The notes below the pieces were generated by a model. The model saw only the letters and a list, made by a program, of their open reading frames with translations, ran no database searches and was not told the DNA's origin. DNA of 64,000 nt. Origin: Methylomagnum ishizawai. Lineage in GTDB: Bacteria > Pseudomonadota > Gammaproteobacteria > Methylococcales > Methylomonadaceae. Position 1 is the stretch's first letter; each line of letters starts with the position of its first letter. This document shows positions 47,739-57,114 of the stretch, piece by piece. Position numbers and translations under genes: made by a program. The DNA is taken from positions 1 through 64,000 of the forward strand of contig CAMAVM010000009.1 of assembly GCA_945861705.1 (NCBI GenBank). Direction: 5' to 3'.

Positions 47739-49109
47739 ATGAAATACGATGTGATAGATGCACAAATATCGCCTGATGGTCGATTGGAAGTGCTTTCCAG
47801 GCAAGAAGTCAGCAAGTTGCTGGACAGCAGCCAAGGAGGGCTGTACCAAATCTTCCGAAATTGCGCGTTGGCGGTTTTGAACTGCGGCAGCGAGATGGAT
47901 GATGGTAAGGAATTGCTGGAGCGTTATCCCGATTTTGCCATACGTGTCGTGCAGGAACAGCGCGGCATTAAGTTGGAGCTAAAAAGCGCGCCCGCACACG
48001 CTTTTGTCGATGGACACATGATTAAAGGTATCAACGAACATCTGTTTGCGGTAGTAAGAGACATTATTTATGTGAATGATGAGGTCAATCATAACTCACA
48101 CTTTGATCTCGAAACCTCTAACGGTATCAGTAATGCCGTGTTCCACATCCTCCGTAACGCCAATATTTTGCGCCCGATGGCTAACCCCAAGCTGGTCGTG
48201 TGCTGGGGTGGGCATTCTATTAATCGCAAAGAATACGATTACACCAAACACGTCGGGCATGAAATGGGTTTGCGCGGCTTGGATATTTGCACCGGTTGCG
48301 GCCCTGGCGCGATGAAGGGCCAGATGAAGGGCGCAACCATCGGTCATGCCAAGCAACGCATCAAAAACGGACAGTATTTGGGCATCACCGAGCCTGGGAT
48401 TATTGCGGCGGAATCGCCCAACCCCATTGTCAACGACTTGGTGATTTTGCCGGATATTGAAAAACGTCTGGAAGCCTTTGTCCGCACTGGTCACGGCATT
48501 GTGGTATTCCCCGGCGGCGCAGGCACGGCTGAGGAAATCCTATATATATTGGGCATTTTGCTCCATCCCGATAACAAGGATATGCCGTTTCCATTGATTT
48601 TTTCTGGCCCTGATAGCGCGAAAACGTATTTCGAGCAAATTGACAGCTTTATCTCAGCCACGTTGGGAGAAGAGGCGCAACGTAGATACCAAATTATCAT
48701 CGACGACCCTGCATCGGTTGCGCGTGAAATGCAGGCGGGTATCAGCCAAGTCAGGGCGTTTCGTAAGCAACACGGCGATGCTTATTATTTCAACTGGCTA
48801 TTAAAGATAGACCCCGTTTTTCAAGAACCTTTCAACCCGACCCACGACAGCATGAAAGCCCTAGCCTTACACAGCAATCAAGAAAAACACCTGCTCGCCG
48901 CCAACCTGCGGCGCGCTTTTTCAGGCATTGTTGCAGGTAATGTTAAAGATTCCGGCATACGTGCTATCGAACAATACGGCCACTTTGAAATTAACGGCGA
49001 TAGTCACATCATGACCTTGATGGATACTTTGCTGGCCTCGTTCGTCGCACAGCATCGGATGAAATTACCAGGGAAAAAGTACTCGCCGTGTTATCGGATA
49101 GTTACTTGA
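47739..49109 (+). CDS. ppnN: pyrimidine/purine nucleotide 5'-monophosphate nucleosidase
   Basis: A 456-residue PpnN (YgdH). An N-terminal DUF4478-like domain (residues about 1-130), a central LOG-type Rossmann nucleosidase with the PGGAGTAEE motif, and a C-terminal DUF3412-like part are all recognisable. The enzyme splits nucleoside monophosphates into base and ribose-5-phosphate and in E. coli is activated by (p)ppGpp. The length equals that of the E. coli protein. It is monocistronic and convergent with trhO. Confidence 0.95.
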   Translation: MKYDVIDAQISPDGRLEVLSRQEVSKLLDSSQGGLYQIFRNCALAVLNCGSEMDDGKELLERYPDFAIRVVQEQRGIKLELKSAPAHAFVDGHMIKGINEHLFAVVRDIIYVNDEVNHNSHFDLETSNGISNAVFHILRNANILRPMANPKLVVCWGGHSINRKEYDYTKHVGHEMGLRGLDICTGCGPGAMKGQMKGATIGHAKQRIKNGQYLGITEPGIIAAESPNPIVNDLVILPDIEKRLEAFVRTGHGIVVFPGGAGTAEEILYILGILLHPDNKDMPFPLIFSGPDSAKTYFEQIDSFISATLGEEAQRRYQIIIDDPASVAREMQAGISQVRAFRKQHGDAYYFNWLLKIDPVFQEPFNPTHDSMKALALHSNQEKHLLAANLRRAFSGIVAGNVKDSGIRAIEQYGHFEINGDSHIMTLMDTLLASFVAQHRMKLPGKKYSPCYRIVT

Positions 49110-49132
49110 TGAATGGTTGATAATAACTTTTA

Positions 49133-50152
49133 TCAAGAAGACTGATGGTGAGTTGTGGTGGGCAATGCCAGATTTTCTTGTTCTGCCGCGTATAGTCTGC
49201 GCTTTAATTTAGCTTCTCGTTTGGCTATCAACGCTTTGGCGGCATCTGTACCGATGTGGGTTTCGCCGCGTTGTTTAGCCAATCCCATCTGTTTTTCACG
49301 TTGTGCAAAACGCAATTTTTGTTCTGGCGACTTTTTGTCGTAACAATGTGGGCAACTTACGCCTTTTTCATAGGTATTGCTGGCTTTGTCAGCTTCGGTT
49401 ATCGGCATACGACAGGCGTTGCACTGGTCGTAACCGCCTTTTTCCAGCTTGAGGTTAACCGTTACCCGTTCATCAAACACAAAACATTCCCCTTGCCATA
49501 AGGTTTCTTGTTCAGGCACTTCTTCCAGATATTTCAGGATGCCGCCTTTGAGATGATAGACTTCTTCAAAGCCTTGTTCTTTAAGATAAGCCGTTGATTT
49601 TTCACAGCGAATGCCGCCAGTGCAAAACATGGCGACTTTTTTGTGTTTTACTGGATCAAGATGATCTTTTACGTACTGGGGAAATTCCCTGAAACTTTCG
49701 GTGCTGGGGTTGATGGCGTTTTTAAACGTGCCGACTTGATATTCGTAATCGTTGCGTGTGTCGATAAGTAGGACTTCAGGGTCTGAAATCAAGCTGTTCC
49801 AATCTTTAGGAGCAACATAAGTACCCACGACCTGTTTAGGGTCAATACCTTCAATGCCCATCGTGACGATTTCGTTTTTGAGCTTTACTTTGGTGCGGTT
49901 GAAAGGCGGGATGTCGGTGAAAGATTCTTTGCAGTCAAGCCCTGCCAAGCGCGGATCTGATTTTAGCCAATTTACTACCGTATCAACTGCAAATCGTGAG
50001 CCTGCAATTGTGCCATTGATGCCTTCACGAGCAAGCAAAAGCGTTCCTCTAACTTGGTTATTGTCCATAACATCAAACAAAGGCTGCCGCAATTGTTGGT
50101 AATCGGGCAATTCAACAAATTTGTACAGGGCGCAAACAACTATTTGGGGCAT
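49133..50152 (-). CDS. trhO: tRNA uridine(34) hydroxylase, rhodanese family
   Basis: A 339-residue TrhO (YceA). An N-terminal acylphosphatase-like domain ([18 protein letters not shown]) precedes a rhodanese domain with the active cysteine C177 in [14 protein letters not shown] zinc-like cluster follows (CNACRMPI and SCPHC). It hydroxylates uridine at wobble position 34 on the way to carboxymethoxy/methoxy-uridine. The basic C-terminal tail is typical. The gene is complete. Confidence 0.95.
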   Translation of the reverse strand: MPQIVVCALYKFVELPDYQQLRQPLFDVMDNNQVRGTLLLAREGINGTIAGSRFAVDTVVNWLKSDPRLAGLDCKESFTDIPPFNRTKVKLKNEIVTMGIEGIDPKQVVGTYVAPKDWNSLISDPEVLLIDTRNDYEYQVGTFKNAINPSTESFREFPQYVKDHLDPVKHKKVAMFCTGGIRCEKSTAYLKEQGFEEVYHLKGGILKYLEEVPEQETLWQGECFVFDERVTVNLKLEKGGYDQCNACRMPITEADKASNTYEKGVSCPHCYDKKSPEQKLRFAQREKQMGLAKQRGETHIGTDAAKALIAKREAKLKRRLYAAEQENLALPTTTHHQSS

Positions 50153-50206
50153 TGCTGGGTAAATCTTTTTTAAAATTAAGTGGATAAAACGAGGATGACT
50201 AAGTGC

Positions 50207-50671
50207 TTACATTTGCGATTGCAGATAATTTTGGATGCCAATGTTACCTATTAACTCAAACTGAGTTTCCAGCCAATCAACATGTTCTTCTTCATTTTCA
50301 AGGATATGCTGAAAAACTTCGCGGGAAATATAGTCTTTTATCTGCTCGCAGTAGGCGATGGCTTCTCTGAGCGGCGGAATGGCTTCAAGTTCCAGTTTTA
50401 AGTCGCACTTCAGCATTTCTTCTGGATTTTCGCCAATCCTAAGCTTGCCAAGATTTTGCAGATTGGGCAGTCCTTCAAGAAAAAGTATGCGCTCAATCAA
50501 CTGATCGGCATGTTTCATTTCATCGATGGATTCGTGATATTCCTTCTCATTAAGCTTGCTAAAGCCCCAGTTTTTGTACATTCTGGCGTGTAAGAAGTAC
50601 TGGTTGACCGCCGTCAATTCATTGGTCAGGGCAGTATTGAGGAATTCTATAACTTTAGGGTCACCTTTCAT
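50207..50671 (-). CDS. bfr: bacterioferritin
   Basis: A 154-residue bacterioferritin. The di-iron ligands E18, E51, H54, E94, E127 and H130 are at the E. coli positions, and the haem-ligand methionine M52 is present. It forms a 24-subunit iron store. It lies 20 bases downstream of bfd on the same strand, so iron storage and release are co-expressed, probably under the Fur-like box at 50935-50957. Confidence 0.97.
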   Translation of the reverse strand: MKGDPKVIEFLNTALTNELTAVNQYFLHARMYKNWGFSKLNEKEYHESIDEMKHADQLIERILFLEGLPNLQNLGKLRIGENPEEMLKCDLKLELEAIPPLREAIAYCEQIKDYISREVFQHILENEEEHVDWLETQFELIGNIGIQNYLQSQM

Positions 50672-50691
50672 CGGTCTATCTCGCTAGCTGA

Positions 50692-50904
50692 TTAAGCTGC
50701 GAGTATAGAGGGATTTGCGTTATTTTGCATCAAGGTTTGATTACGGCTGTGGTCATTCAGCAGTTCTTTTACATCGGGATTGCACTTGCCGCAACTACCA
50801 CCGACACCTAAACATTTGAACAGCTCACGCTGAGATCTCAGGCCTTCGTCAATGGCTTGCTTAATTTGGGTATCCGTTACTGCCTTGCAAACGCATACGT
50901 ACAT
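50692..50904 (-). CDS. bfd: bacterioferritin-associated ferredoxin
   Basis: A 70-residue Bfd with its [2Fe-2S] cysteines C4, C6, C38 and C41 (MYVCVCKAVT and GGSCGKC). It passes electrons to bacterioferritin to release stored iron. The last 20 residues, rich in Asn and Gln, are less typical. It precedes bfr, and the Fur-like box lies 31 bases upstream of its start. Confidence 0.95.
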   Translation of the reverse strand: MYVCVCKAVTDTQIKQAIDEGLRSQRELFKCLGVGGSCGKCNPDVKELLNDHSRNQTLMQNNANPSILAA

Positions 50905-50934
50905 GGAAATTTCCTGACTAGCTAAATGTTATGC

Positions 50935-50957
50935 TAATGATAACAATTCTCATTAAT
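50935..50957. promoter_or_regulatory. probable Fur box upstream of bfd-bfr
   Basis: TAATGATAACAATTCTCATTA resembles the Fur consensus GATAATGATAATCATTATC, with palindromic AATGA and TCATT halves. It lies 31 bases upstream of bfd. Placement fits iron-dependent repression. No gene is seen in the rest of the gap to copA (50958-51199). Confidence 0.55.
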
Positions 50958-51199
50958 AAGTCAAGAGGGCAATAGCATTATTTTTGAGAGCTTGGTCGCA
51001 ATTTAGCCAAAGAGCTTGAAAGCTGAATACACTAATGTTGATTAAAAACATAAGTTAGCTGCGTAAAAACACTATAATTGCACCCATTTTGTTGATTTTA
51101 GGTAGGGCTTGATCCACATAAATGGATTATGGGGGAAATATTAACTGATTGTTCTATAAGGAATTAATGGCTTAATAAGCCTTGATTGATAATTAACAA

Positions 51200-52987
51200 A
51201 TGACCATCACAACAAATCGCCTAAAGTCTTTAGCCAGCCGTTCACGCCGAAAATTCCTTAAAGGATTGTTCAACAGTTGCGTCCTGATAGCTACACTGCC
51301 TTATATCAAGCCAGCAAAAGCACAGGCAAATGCACAAGCCGTCCCAGTGCTGAATGGCACAGAATTCGACCTAACAATTGCCCATAACATAGTTAATATC
51401 AGCGGCACAGAAAAGTACGCTACGACCATTAACGGCACTGTGCCTGGGCCTACATTGCACTGGCAGGAAGGCGATATTGTTACTTTAAGGGTTAAAAACC
51501 TCCTTCCCGAAGAAACTTCCCTGCATTGGCACGGCATTATCCTGCCCTACCAGATGGACGGTGCGCCGCAAATCAGTTTCGATGGTATCGCGCCTGGAGA
51601 AACTTTTACTTATCACTTCAAGGTGCAGCAATCCGGCACTTATTGGTATCACTCACATTCCGAGATGCAGGAGCAGACTGGATTATATGGCGCTATCGTT
51701 ATTGATCCTTTAAAACCCGATCCTAATCAAGCTGACCGCGATTATGTGGTGTTAATGTCAGATTGGACGGACGAAGACCCGATGGCGGTATTTGCCAAGC
51801 TTAAAAAAGAAAGTGCTTATTACAACCACAATCAGCCGACGATTGTTGATTTGTTTGATGATGTTGCCGATGAAGGGCTTTCCTCAGCAGTTGAAAAGCG
51901 CCATGAATGGAACATGATGCGGATGAATCGAACGGATTTAGCGGACATTTCAGCATCGACTTACACGTATTTAGTCAATGGACACACCAGCACAGATAAC
52001 TGGCTAGGCTTATTCAAACTGGGTGAGAAAATTCGGTTGCGGTTTATCAATGCCTCCGCGCAATCGTTTTTTGATGTCCGCATTCCTGGACTTAAAATGA
52101 TTGTGGTATCGGCGGACGGGCAAAATATTGATCCGGTAGAAGTCGATGAGTTTCGTATCGGCTTGGCGGAAACTTACGATGTAATCGTAACGCCGGAAGA
52201 CAACGCTTATACCATTTTCGCACAGTCTATGGATCGCACCGGCTATGTTCGCGGCACATTAGCAACACAATCAGGCTTATCTGCGCCTGTGCCTGCGTTA
52301 GACAAAGCGCAGCCGTTGACGATGGGCGATATGATGGGTGCGATGGATCATGATATGGCGGGTATGGATCGTAGCAAAATGACACCTGAGCAAATGAGCC
52401 AGATGGATCACAGTATGCACGCTATGGCTGGCATGAGTGATGTCAAAACTGCCAGCAAGAAAAGTATCCAAGTTCACCATGCCAGCACGGAGTTTGATGC
52501 CAGTGTCGATATGCGGGTTGATACGCCACGTACTAATTTGGACGACCCCGGCGTTGGCTTAAGAAATAACGGCAGACGAGTTTTAACGTATGCTGATTTG
52601 CACACGGTAGGTGGAACGCTTGATGCCAGGTCGCCGACACGGGAAATGGAGCTACACCTTACTGGCAATATGCAGCGTTATACCTGGTCTTTCGATGGCG
52701 TGGAATATAACGATGCTAAACCGATTCATTTCCGATACGGCGAACGGCTTCGGGTTATATTGCACAACGACACCATGATGGCGCATCCGGTGCATTTGCA
52801 CGGTATGTGGAGTGAGTTGGAATCCGAGGACGGGCAATTTCAGGCACGAAAGCATACGATTATCGTGCAACCTGCCCAACGCGTTACCTTTCTGGTCACC
52901 GCCGATGCGCTAGGTCGTTGGCCTTGGCATTGCCATTTGTTCTACCACATGCACGCGGGAATGTTTAGGGAAGTGGTGGTGTCTTGA
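51200..52987 (+). CDS. copA: CopA-type copper resistance multicopper oxidase
   Basis: A 595-residue multicopper oxidase. A Tat signal (SRRKFLKG, then a hydrophobic stretch to PAKAQA) leads to three cupredoxin domains with the copper motifs HWHGIILPYQMDG, YWYHSHSEMQ, HPVHLHGMW and WPWHCHLFYHMHAGMF. A Met/His-rich insert lies at about residues 375-415 (MGDMMGAMDHDMAGMDRSKM). It oxidises and binds periplasmic copper. Its stop codon overlaps the open frame of copB. Confidence 0.95.
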   Translation: MTITTNRLKSLASRSRRKFLKGLFNSCVLIATLPYIKPAKAQANAQAVPVLNGTEFDLTIAHNIVNISGTEKYATTINGTVPGPTLHWQEGDIVTLRVKNLLPEETSLHWHGIILPYQMDGAPQISFDGIAPGETFTYHFKVQQSGTYWYHSHSEMQEQTGLYGAIVIDPLKPDPNQADRDYVVLMSDWTDEDPMAVFAKLKKESAYYNHNQPTIVDLFDDVADEGLSSAVEKRHEWNMMRMNRTDLADISASTYTYLVNGHTSTDNWLGLFKLGEKIRLRFINASAQSFFDVRIPGLKMIVVSADGQNIDPVEVDEFRIGLAETYDVIVTPEDNAYTIFAQSMDRTGYVRGTLATQSGLSAPVPALDKAQPLTMGDMMGAMDHDMAGMDRSKMTPEQMSQMDHSMHAMAGMSDVKTASKKSIQVHHASTEFDASVDMRVDTPRTNLDDPGVGLRNNGRRVLTYADLHTVGGTLDARSPTREMELHLTGNMQRYTWSFDGVEYNDAKPIHFRYGERLRVILHNDTMMAHPVHLHGMWSELESEDGQFQARKHTIIVQPAQRVTFLVTADALGRWPWHCHLFYHMHAGMFREVVVS

Positions 52988-53010
52988 GTTTTTTACTTAA
53001 AAAACATCTG

Positions 53011-53073
53011 GGCGATGTATTTATTCCACTCATGGTTCGACCAGCTCACCACGAACGGAATAAACACATCGCC
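53011..53073. repeat. TTCGAC/CGAACGG-family palindrome between copA and copB
   Basis: GGCGATGTATTTATTCC (53011-53027) and GGAATAAACACATCGCC (53057-53073) are inverted copies with one mismatch. The loop holds TGGTTCGACCAGCTCACC and CGAAC, matching the core at 28796. It lies between copA and the true start of copB. A degenerate further copy follows at about 53074-53125. Confidence 0.75.
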
Positions 53074-53148
53074 GTTCTACCTGAACCCTTCAACTATGCT
53101 CAGGAGAGCTTTGTCGAAGGACATAATAAGGCATTCCTTAATGTTTTT

Positions 53149-54060
53149 ATGAAGATTACCTTCGTATTGCTTGTCACTGTGTGTGCAAATGCCTGGGCAG
53201 AAATGCCTGAATCAAACAACATGGACATGATGCCAGGCCATGACCACCAAAGCATGGATCATTCCAAAATGATGCTTCACGAGCCTCTAACTGATGATCA
53301 AACTGAGGAACATAAAAATTACAGCTTAAAGCCAGACCAAGGCATTCAACAACTGAAAGACAACCGCGATCCCCATGCTTATACTGATGGTCACGATTAC
53401 AGTGACTTATCGAAACCAGTAATGGGGGATTCACACTATTTAGGTGCTTTTATTGTTGATCGTTTGGAAGGCGTAAACGCACGAGATGACTTTTCCATGA
53501 CTTACGACTGGCAAGCGTGGTACGGGCAAGACTACGATAAGTTAGTTATCAGGGCGGAAGGCGAAATCGACCAAGGTACATTCAAAAATAACCGTAATGA
53601 AGCACTTTGGGGTCATGCCCTGACCGCGTTCTGGGATACGCAACTGGGTGTTCGTGTCGATAGTGGCTTAGGAACTGACCGAGTTTGGGGGGCTTTTGGG
53701 GTACAGGGCTTTGCGCCGTATTGGCTATACGTAGAAGCGACCGCTTATGTAGGTGAAGAAGGCCGCACCGCCTTTCGTCTCGAAACAGAATATGACGTGC
53801 TTATCACCCAAAAACTGATACTTCAACCCCGCGTCGAAGTGAATTTTTATAGCCAAAGTGATCCGTCACGTTTGGTTAGCAGTGGTTTATCTAATATTGA
53901 AGCGGGATTACGCTTACGCTATGAAATCAAACGTGAATTTGCACCTTATATCGGCATAGAATGGGCAAGCACCTTTGGCTCAGCGGCTGATATAATTCAA
54001 TTCCAAGGTAAACAAGCCGAAGAAACCCGATTTGTTGCGGGTGTGCATTTTTGGTTTTAA
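53149..54060 (+). CDS. copB: CopB-type copper resistance outer-membrane protein
   Basis: The start is placed at ATG 53149 because a signal peptide begins there (MKITFVLLVTVCANAWA); the frame is open back to 52984, but that part is repeat sequence. The 303-residue product has a Met/His-rich stretch (MDMMPGHDHQSMDHSKMM) and a CopB beta-barrel C-terminus ending in Trp-Phe. It is an outer-membrane copper-binding protein. A ribosome site is not obvious, so translation may depend on copA. It converges on the next gene with two bases between. Confidence 0.88.
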   Translation: MKITFVLLVTVCANAWAEMPESNNMDMMPGHDHQSMDHSKMMLHEPLTDDQTEEHKNYSLKPDQGIQQLKDNRDPHAYTDGHDYSDLSKPVMGDSHYLGAFIVDRLEGVNARDDFSMTYDWQAWYGQDYDKLVIRAEGEIDQGTFKNNRNEALWGHALTAFWDTQLGVRVDSGLGTDRVWGAFGVQGFAPYWLYVEATAYVGEEGRTAFRLETEYDVLITQKLILQPRVEVNFYSQSDPSRLVSSGLSNIEAGLRLRYEIKREFAPYIGIEWASTFGSAADIIQFQGKQAEETRFVAGVHFWF

Positions 54061-54062
54061 GC

Positions 54063-54758
54063 TTATTTTTTCTGCAAGCGTGCGATGTCATCAGGGCTAA
54101 TTTTGCCATTATGCAGCGCAGTAGCTACTAAAGCTTGGTAAGTTCCTATGTGCGCTAATTTTATCAAATCCTCGTTGTCCCTTATGCCACCTGCGGCAAT
54201 GATTTTTTGTTGGGGATAGCGCTTGCGGTAAGCTGTTAAGCTATCAAAATCAGGACCTAGCTTGCTGCCCACTCTGGGTAAGCTCATGATAATAATGCTT
54301 TCAGGCCATAATTCTTGCTTAGAAAACAAAGTTTTTGCGCCCATTTCGCCAGTGGCTGAATAATCCAAGGATAGAATAAAACGGTTACCAAATTGTTCTA
54401 TTTCAGCAGTATTTTCATCCTGAAAAGATTCACTGCCTAACACCGGAAAAAAATTTTTGTGCTTTTGTAGACTCGCATCACATAAAGGATAACCGCTATC
54501 TACCCAGAACAGGAGGTGAGGAAATGCCGTTAGCACGTCATCCAGCAAGCTTGCATTATTGCCTAGTCGAGTAATCGCATTAAGGTCGGCAATGTAAATA
54601 ATCGAAAAGCCAAAAAGTGACGAAAAGGCATTGATTACGTCAAAAATATCTGAAGAAGCGCAAATGTCGGATTTCAATGGTGCATAGTCGTCGCGATTGC
54701 CGAGTTTGGCGTGAACGACAATGCCGTTTTTGAGGTCGATGACGGGGATTATTTGCAT
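54063..54758 (-). CDS. HisA-related TIM-barrel protein (COG1411 type)
   Basis: A 231-residue TIM barrel related to HisA/HisF (MQIIPVIDLKNGIVVHAKLGNRDDY, IIYIADLNAI, SLDYSATGEMGAK, AAGGIRDNEDL). The HisA substrate residues are not fully kept. It lies outside any his operon and is divergent from the ATP-grasp and H4MPT-linked genes. Homologues of this kind are found in methylotrophs with tetrahydromethanopterin-dependent C1 transfer, so a role in cofactor synthesis is inferred. Confidence 0.85.
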   Translation of the reverse strand: MQIIPVIDLKNGIVVHAKLGNRDDYAPLKSDICASSDIFDVINAFSSLFGFSIIYIADLNAITRLGNNASLLDDVLTAFPHLLFWVDSGYPLCDASLQKHKNFFPVLGSESFQDENTAEIEQFGNRFILSLDYSATGEMGAKTLFSKQELWPESIIIMSLPRVGSKLGPDFDSLTAYRKRYPQQKIIAAGGIRDNEDLIKLAHIGTYQALVATALHNGKISPDDIARLQKK

Positions 54759-54811
54759 AGCTTATCTGACCTTAATCCGCTGTCTGGGTGCGTGATGCTA
54801 GAATAGCGGCT

Positions 54812-55816
54812 ATGAAAAAGTTAAAAACTCTCGTGTTTGAGTATATCACTGGTGGCGGCTTCAATTCGTTCAAACTTCCCGAACCTTTGGCGCAGGAAGG
54901 CTTGTTGATGTTGCAAGCTTTGGTGGATGATCTCACCAGGATAGAATTAGTAGATCCTTTAGTCATGCTGGATTACCGCATGATAGGAAGGTTAACGCAC
55001 CACATTAACAGCCATATTATTAAACCGGAACACGAATGTCAGCAAAAATTCCTAGGTCTGTTGGCGGAGTGCGATGCAGTTTGGGTTGTTGCACCAGAAA
55101 GTGACGATGTTTTACAAAACTTATGTCAAACCGTAGAGAAGTCCGGCAAAATTTTACTGAATTCATCGTCCACCGCAGTTGCTGTTGCAGGTAATAAATG
55201 GCTGACTTACCAATGTTTGCAAAAGCATTGCATTGCGACTGTGCCAACACAAAAGCTGGTCGATTTTAGTTATCTGCCAGGTGAATGGATAATAAAATCG
55301 GTTAATGGAGTCGGCTGCACGGATAGCTATGTAGTTGTAGACGAACAAGAATTTACGTCGATAACAGAGTCGATTGACAAGCAAAAATACATTATCCAAC
55401 CCCACAAGCAAGGTGAAAAAACCAGCTTATCTTGCTTGTTTAAAAACGGTCGCGGCTGGTTGGTCTGCGCTAATCGGCAATATTTTGAGCGTATCGACCA
55501 GCAATACCAGTTAACCGGAATAACCGTGAATTTCACCTCAGATACCGCAAAATATCATATAGTCAGTAACATAGCCCTAGCAATGCAGGGTTTATGGGGT
55601 TATGTGGGCATTGATTTGATAGAAACGGCAGGTGAGATTCTTGTTCTTGAAATCAATCCGCGTCTTACGACATCTTATGCGGGTATACATGAAGCCCTGG
55701 GCATTAATTGCGCCAGTGCAGTCCTAGATTTATTGTCGGGCGATCCGCAACTAGAACCGACCCGTAATCAACCCGTTTACATCAATATCACGGGGCAGGA
55801 AAACCATGCAAACTAA
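54812..55816 (+). CDS. ATP-grasp ligase, MfnD-like (C1 cofactor synthesis)
   Basis: The start is set at ATG 54812 (MKKLKTLVFEYITGGGF); a GTG frame begins eight codons earlier. The 334-residue product begins with VFEYITGGGFNSFKLPEPLAQEGLLMLQAL, the motif of COG1821 ATP-grasp proteins, and carries ATP-grasp strands near the end (YVGIDLIETAGEILVLEINPRL). In methanogens the homologue MfnD joins glutamate to tyramine in methanofuran; methylotrophs make methylofuran. That function is inferred here. It overlaps the next gene by 11 bases. Confidence 0.85.
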   Translation: MKKLKTLVFEYITGGGFNSFKLPEPLAQEGLLMLQALVDDLTRIELVDPLVMLDYRMIGRLTHHINSHIIKPEHECQQKFLGLLAECDAVWVVAPESDDVLQNLCQTVEKSGKILLNSSSTAVAVAGNKWLTYQCLQKHCIATVPTQKLVDFSYLPGEWIIKSVNGVGCTDSYVVVDEQEFTSITESIDKQKYIIQPHKQGEKTSLSCLFKNGRGWLVCANRQYFERIDQQYQLTGITVNFTSDTAKYHIVSNIALAMQGLWGYVGIDLIETAGEILVLEINPRLTTSYAGIHEALGINCASAVLDLLSGDPQLEPTRNQPVYINITGQENHAN

Positions 55817-56861
55817 CATCATGGGTTGGGACATCGGCGGTGCTCATCTTAAGGCCGCGATTATTCAGCCACCATCGGACATCATTGCTGTCTATCAACG
55901 TCCTTGCCAGTTATGGAAGGGCATAGATAAACTGCATGAAGCCGTGCAAGCAATACTTAGCCAATCGCCAACGCACATCAATAAGCATGTGCTGACCATG
56001 ACCGGCGAATTGGTTGATCTGTTTGAGGGCAGGGATGATGGCGTTAAGCATATTCTGGTGGCAATGAGCCAGCTTTTACCGAATGCTGAGGTGATAGTTT
56101 ATGCAGGTAAAGACGGCTTTTTGCGGATGGCTGAGGTTAAACCGAAGCATTATGCCAACATTGCGTCAGCCAATTGGCTGGCAAGCGCGACTTGGGCGGC
56201 GCAAAAGATTGGCAGCGGTTTGTTTGTTGATGTTGGCAGCACAACTACCGATATTCTACTATTAAGTGGTGGCAAGGTGTTGGCAGAAGGTTATAGCGAC
56301 TATCAGCGGTTAATTTCGCAGGAAATGATTTATACCGGAATCGTGCGTACCGCCGTCATGGCAGTCGCACAATCTGCCCAGGATGAGGGCAAAGAAGTCG
56401 GCATAATGGCAGAATATTTTGCCACGATGGCAGACGTGTATCGGCTAACTGGCGAATTGAACGAATCGCACGACCAATGCGATAGTGCTGATGGCGCAGA
56501 AAAAACCGTAGCAGCCAGTGCCAAACGGCTGGCAAGAATGATAGGTTGCGATTATCACGATAATGAACTGGCTCGCTGGCAATGCTTTGCTAACAATCTT
56601 CGGCTACAGCAACTGGCAAGAATCCAAACTGCTTGTGAGCGACACGGGAAACGCATTCAATTAGCAACAAATAATAGCCCAATAATAGGTGCTGGCGTAG
56701 GGCGGTTTCTGGTCAAGCAGATAGCACAAAATGTAGGTCGCCCGTATCTGGATTTTGCCGAATTATGTTCAGACACGTGGTTTAACTCAGAACATACCGT
56801 AGCTGATTGCGCTCCTGCGATTGCGGTCGCTTGTTTAGCCGCTTCGTGGGATTCAGCTTAA
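55806..56861 (+). CDS. H4MPT-linked C1 transfer pathway protein, MfnF-like
   Basis: A 351-residue protein with the ASKHA-like signature IMGWDIGGAHLKAAI at its start and LFVDVGSTTTDILLLSGGK around residue 140, like the COG1548 family and NCBI's 'H4MPT-linked C1 transfer pathway protein'. The methanogen homologue MfnF makes a methanofuran intermediate. It overlaps the ATP-grasp gene by 11 bases, so the two are co-translated. Presence of this gene is good evidence of methylofuran or H4MPT use. Confidence 0.9.
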   Translation: MQTNIMGWDIGGAHLKAAIIQPPSDIIAVYQRPCQLWKGIDKLHEAVQAILSQSPTHINKHVLTMTGELVDLFEGRDDGVKHILVAMSQLLPNAEVIVYAGKDGFLRMAEVKPKHYANIASANWLASATWAAQKIGSGLFVDVGSTTTDILLLSGGKVLAEGYSDYQRLISQEMIYTGIVRTAVMAVAQSAQDEGKEVGIMAEYFATMADVYRLTGELNESHDQCDSADGAEKTVAASAKRLARMIGCDYHDNELARWQCFANNLRLQQLARIQTACERHGKRIQLATNNSPIIGAGVGRFLVKQIAQNVGRPYLDFAELCSDTWFNSEHTVADCAPAIAVACLAASWDSA

Positions 56862-57039
56862 TACTAGATTAAGCTTAATTTCCTATAAGAATATTAAGTT
56901 TGTGCTTTAAGTTATTGATAATATAGTTTTGTTAAAAGCGATGTTGATTGTTTATGATTGTAAAAAATGCGAGTTATCTTTGCTAATTTAGGGTATTTTT
57001 GGAAGAAATACTTTGTAGGTTAGAATGTCGCAAAACGGG

Positions 57040-57061
57040 TTCATTTCTGACTAGAAATGAA
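57040..57061. other. 9-bp hairpin upstream of the TPR lipoprotein gene
   Basis: TTCATTTCT-GACT-AGAAATGAA forms a perfect nine-base-pair stem with a four-base loop, 54 bases before the ATG. It may lie in the 5' leader or end the upstream transcript. The rest of the gap 56862-57114 is AT-rich, and no gene is seen. Confidence 0.5.
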
Positions 57062-57114
57062 TTGATTAGTCATTGTTCACGGCTTATGAAGTTTAAAGGG
57101 GTTTTCAATAACAC

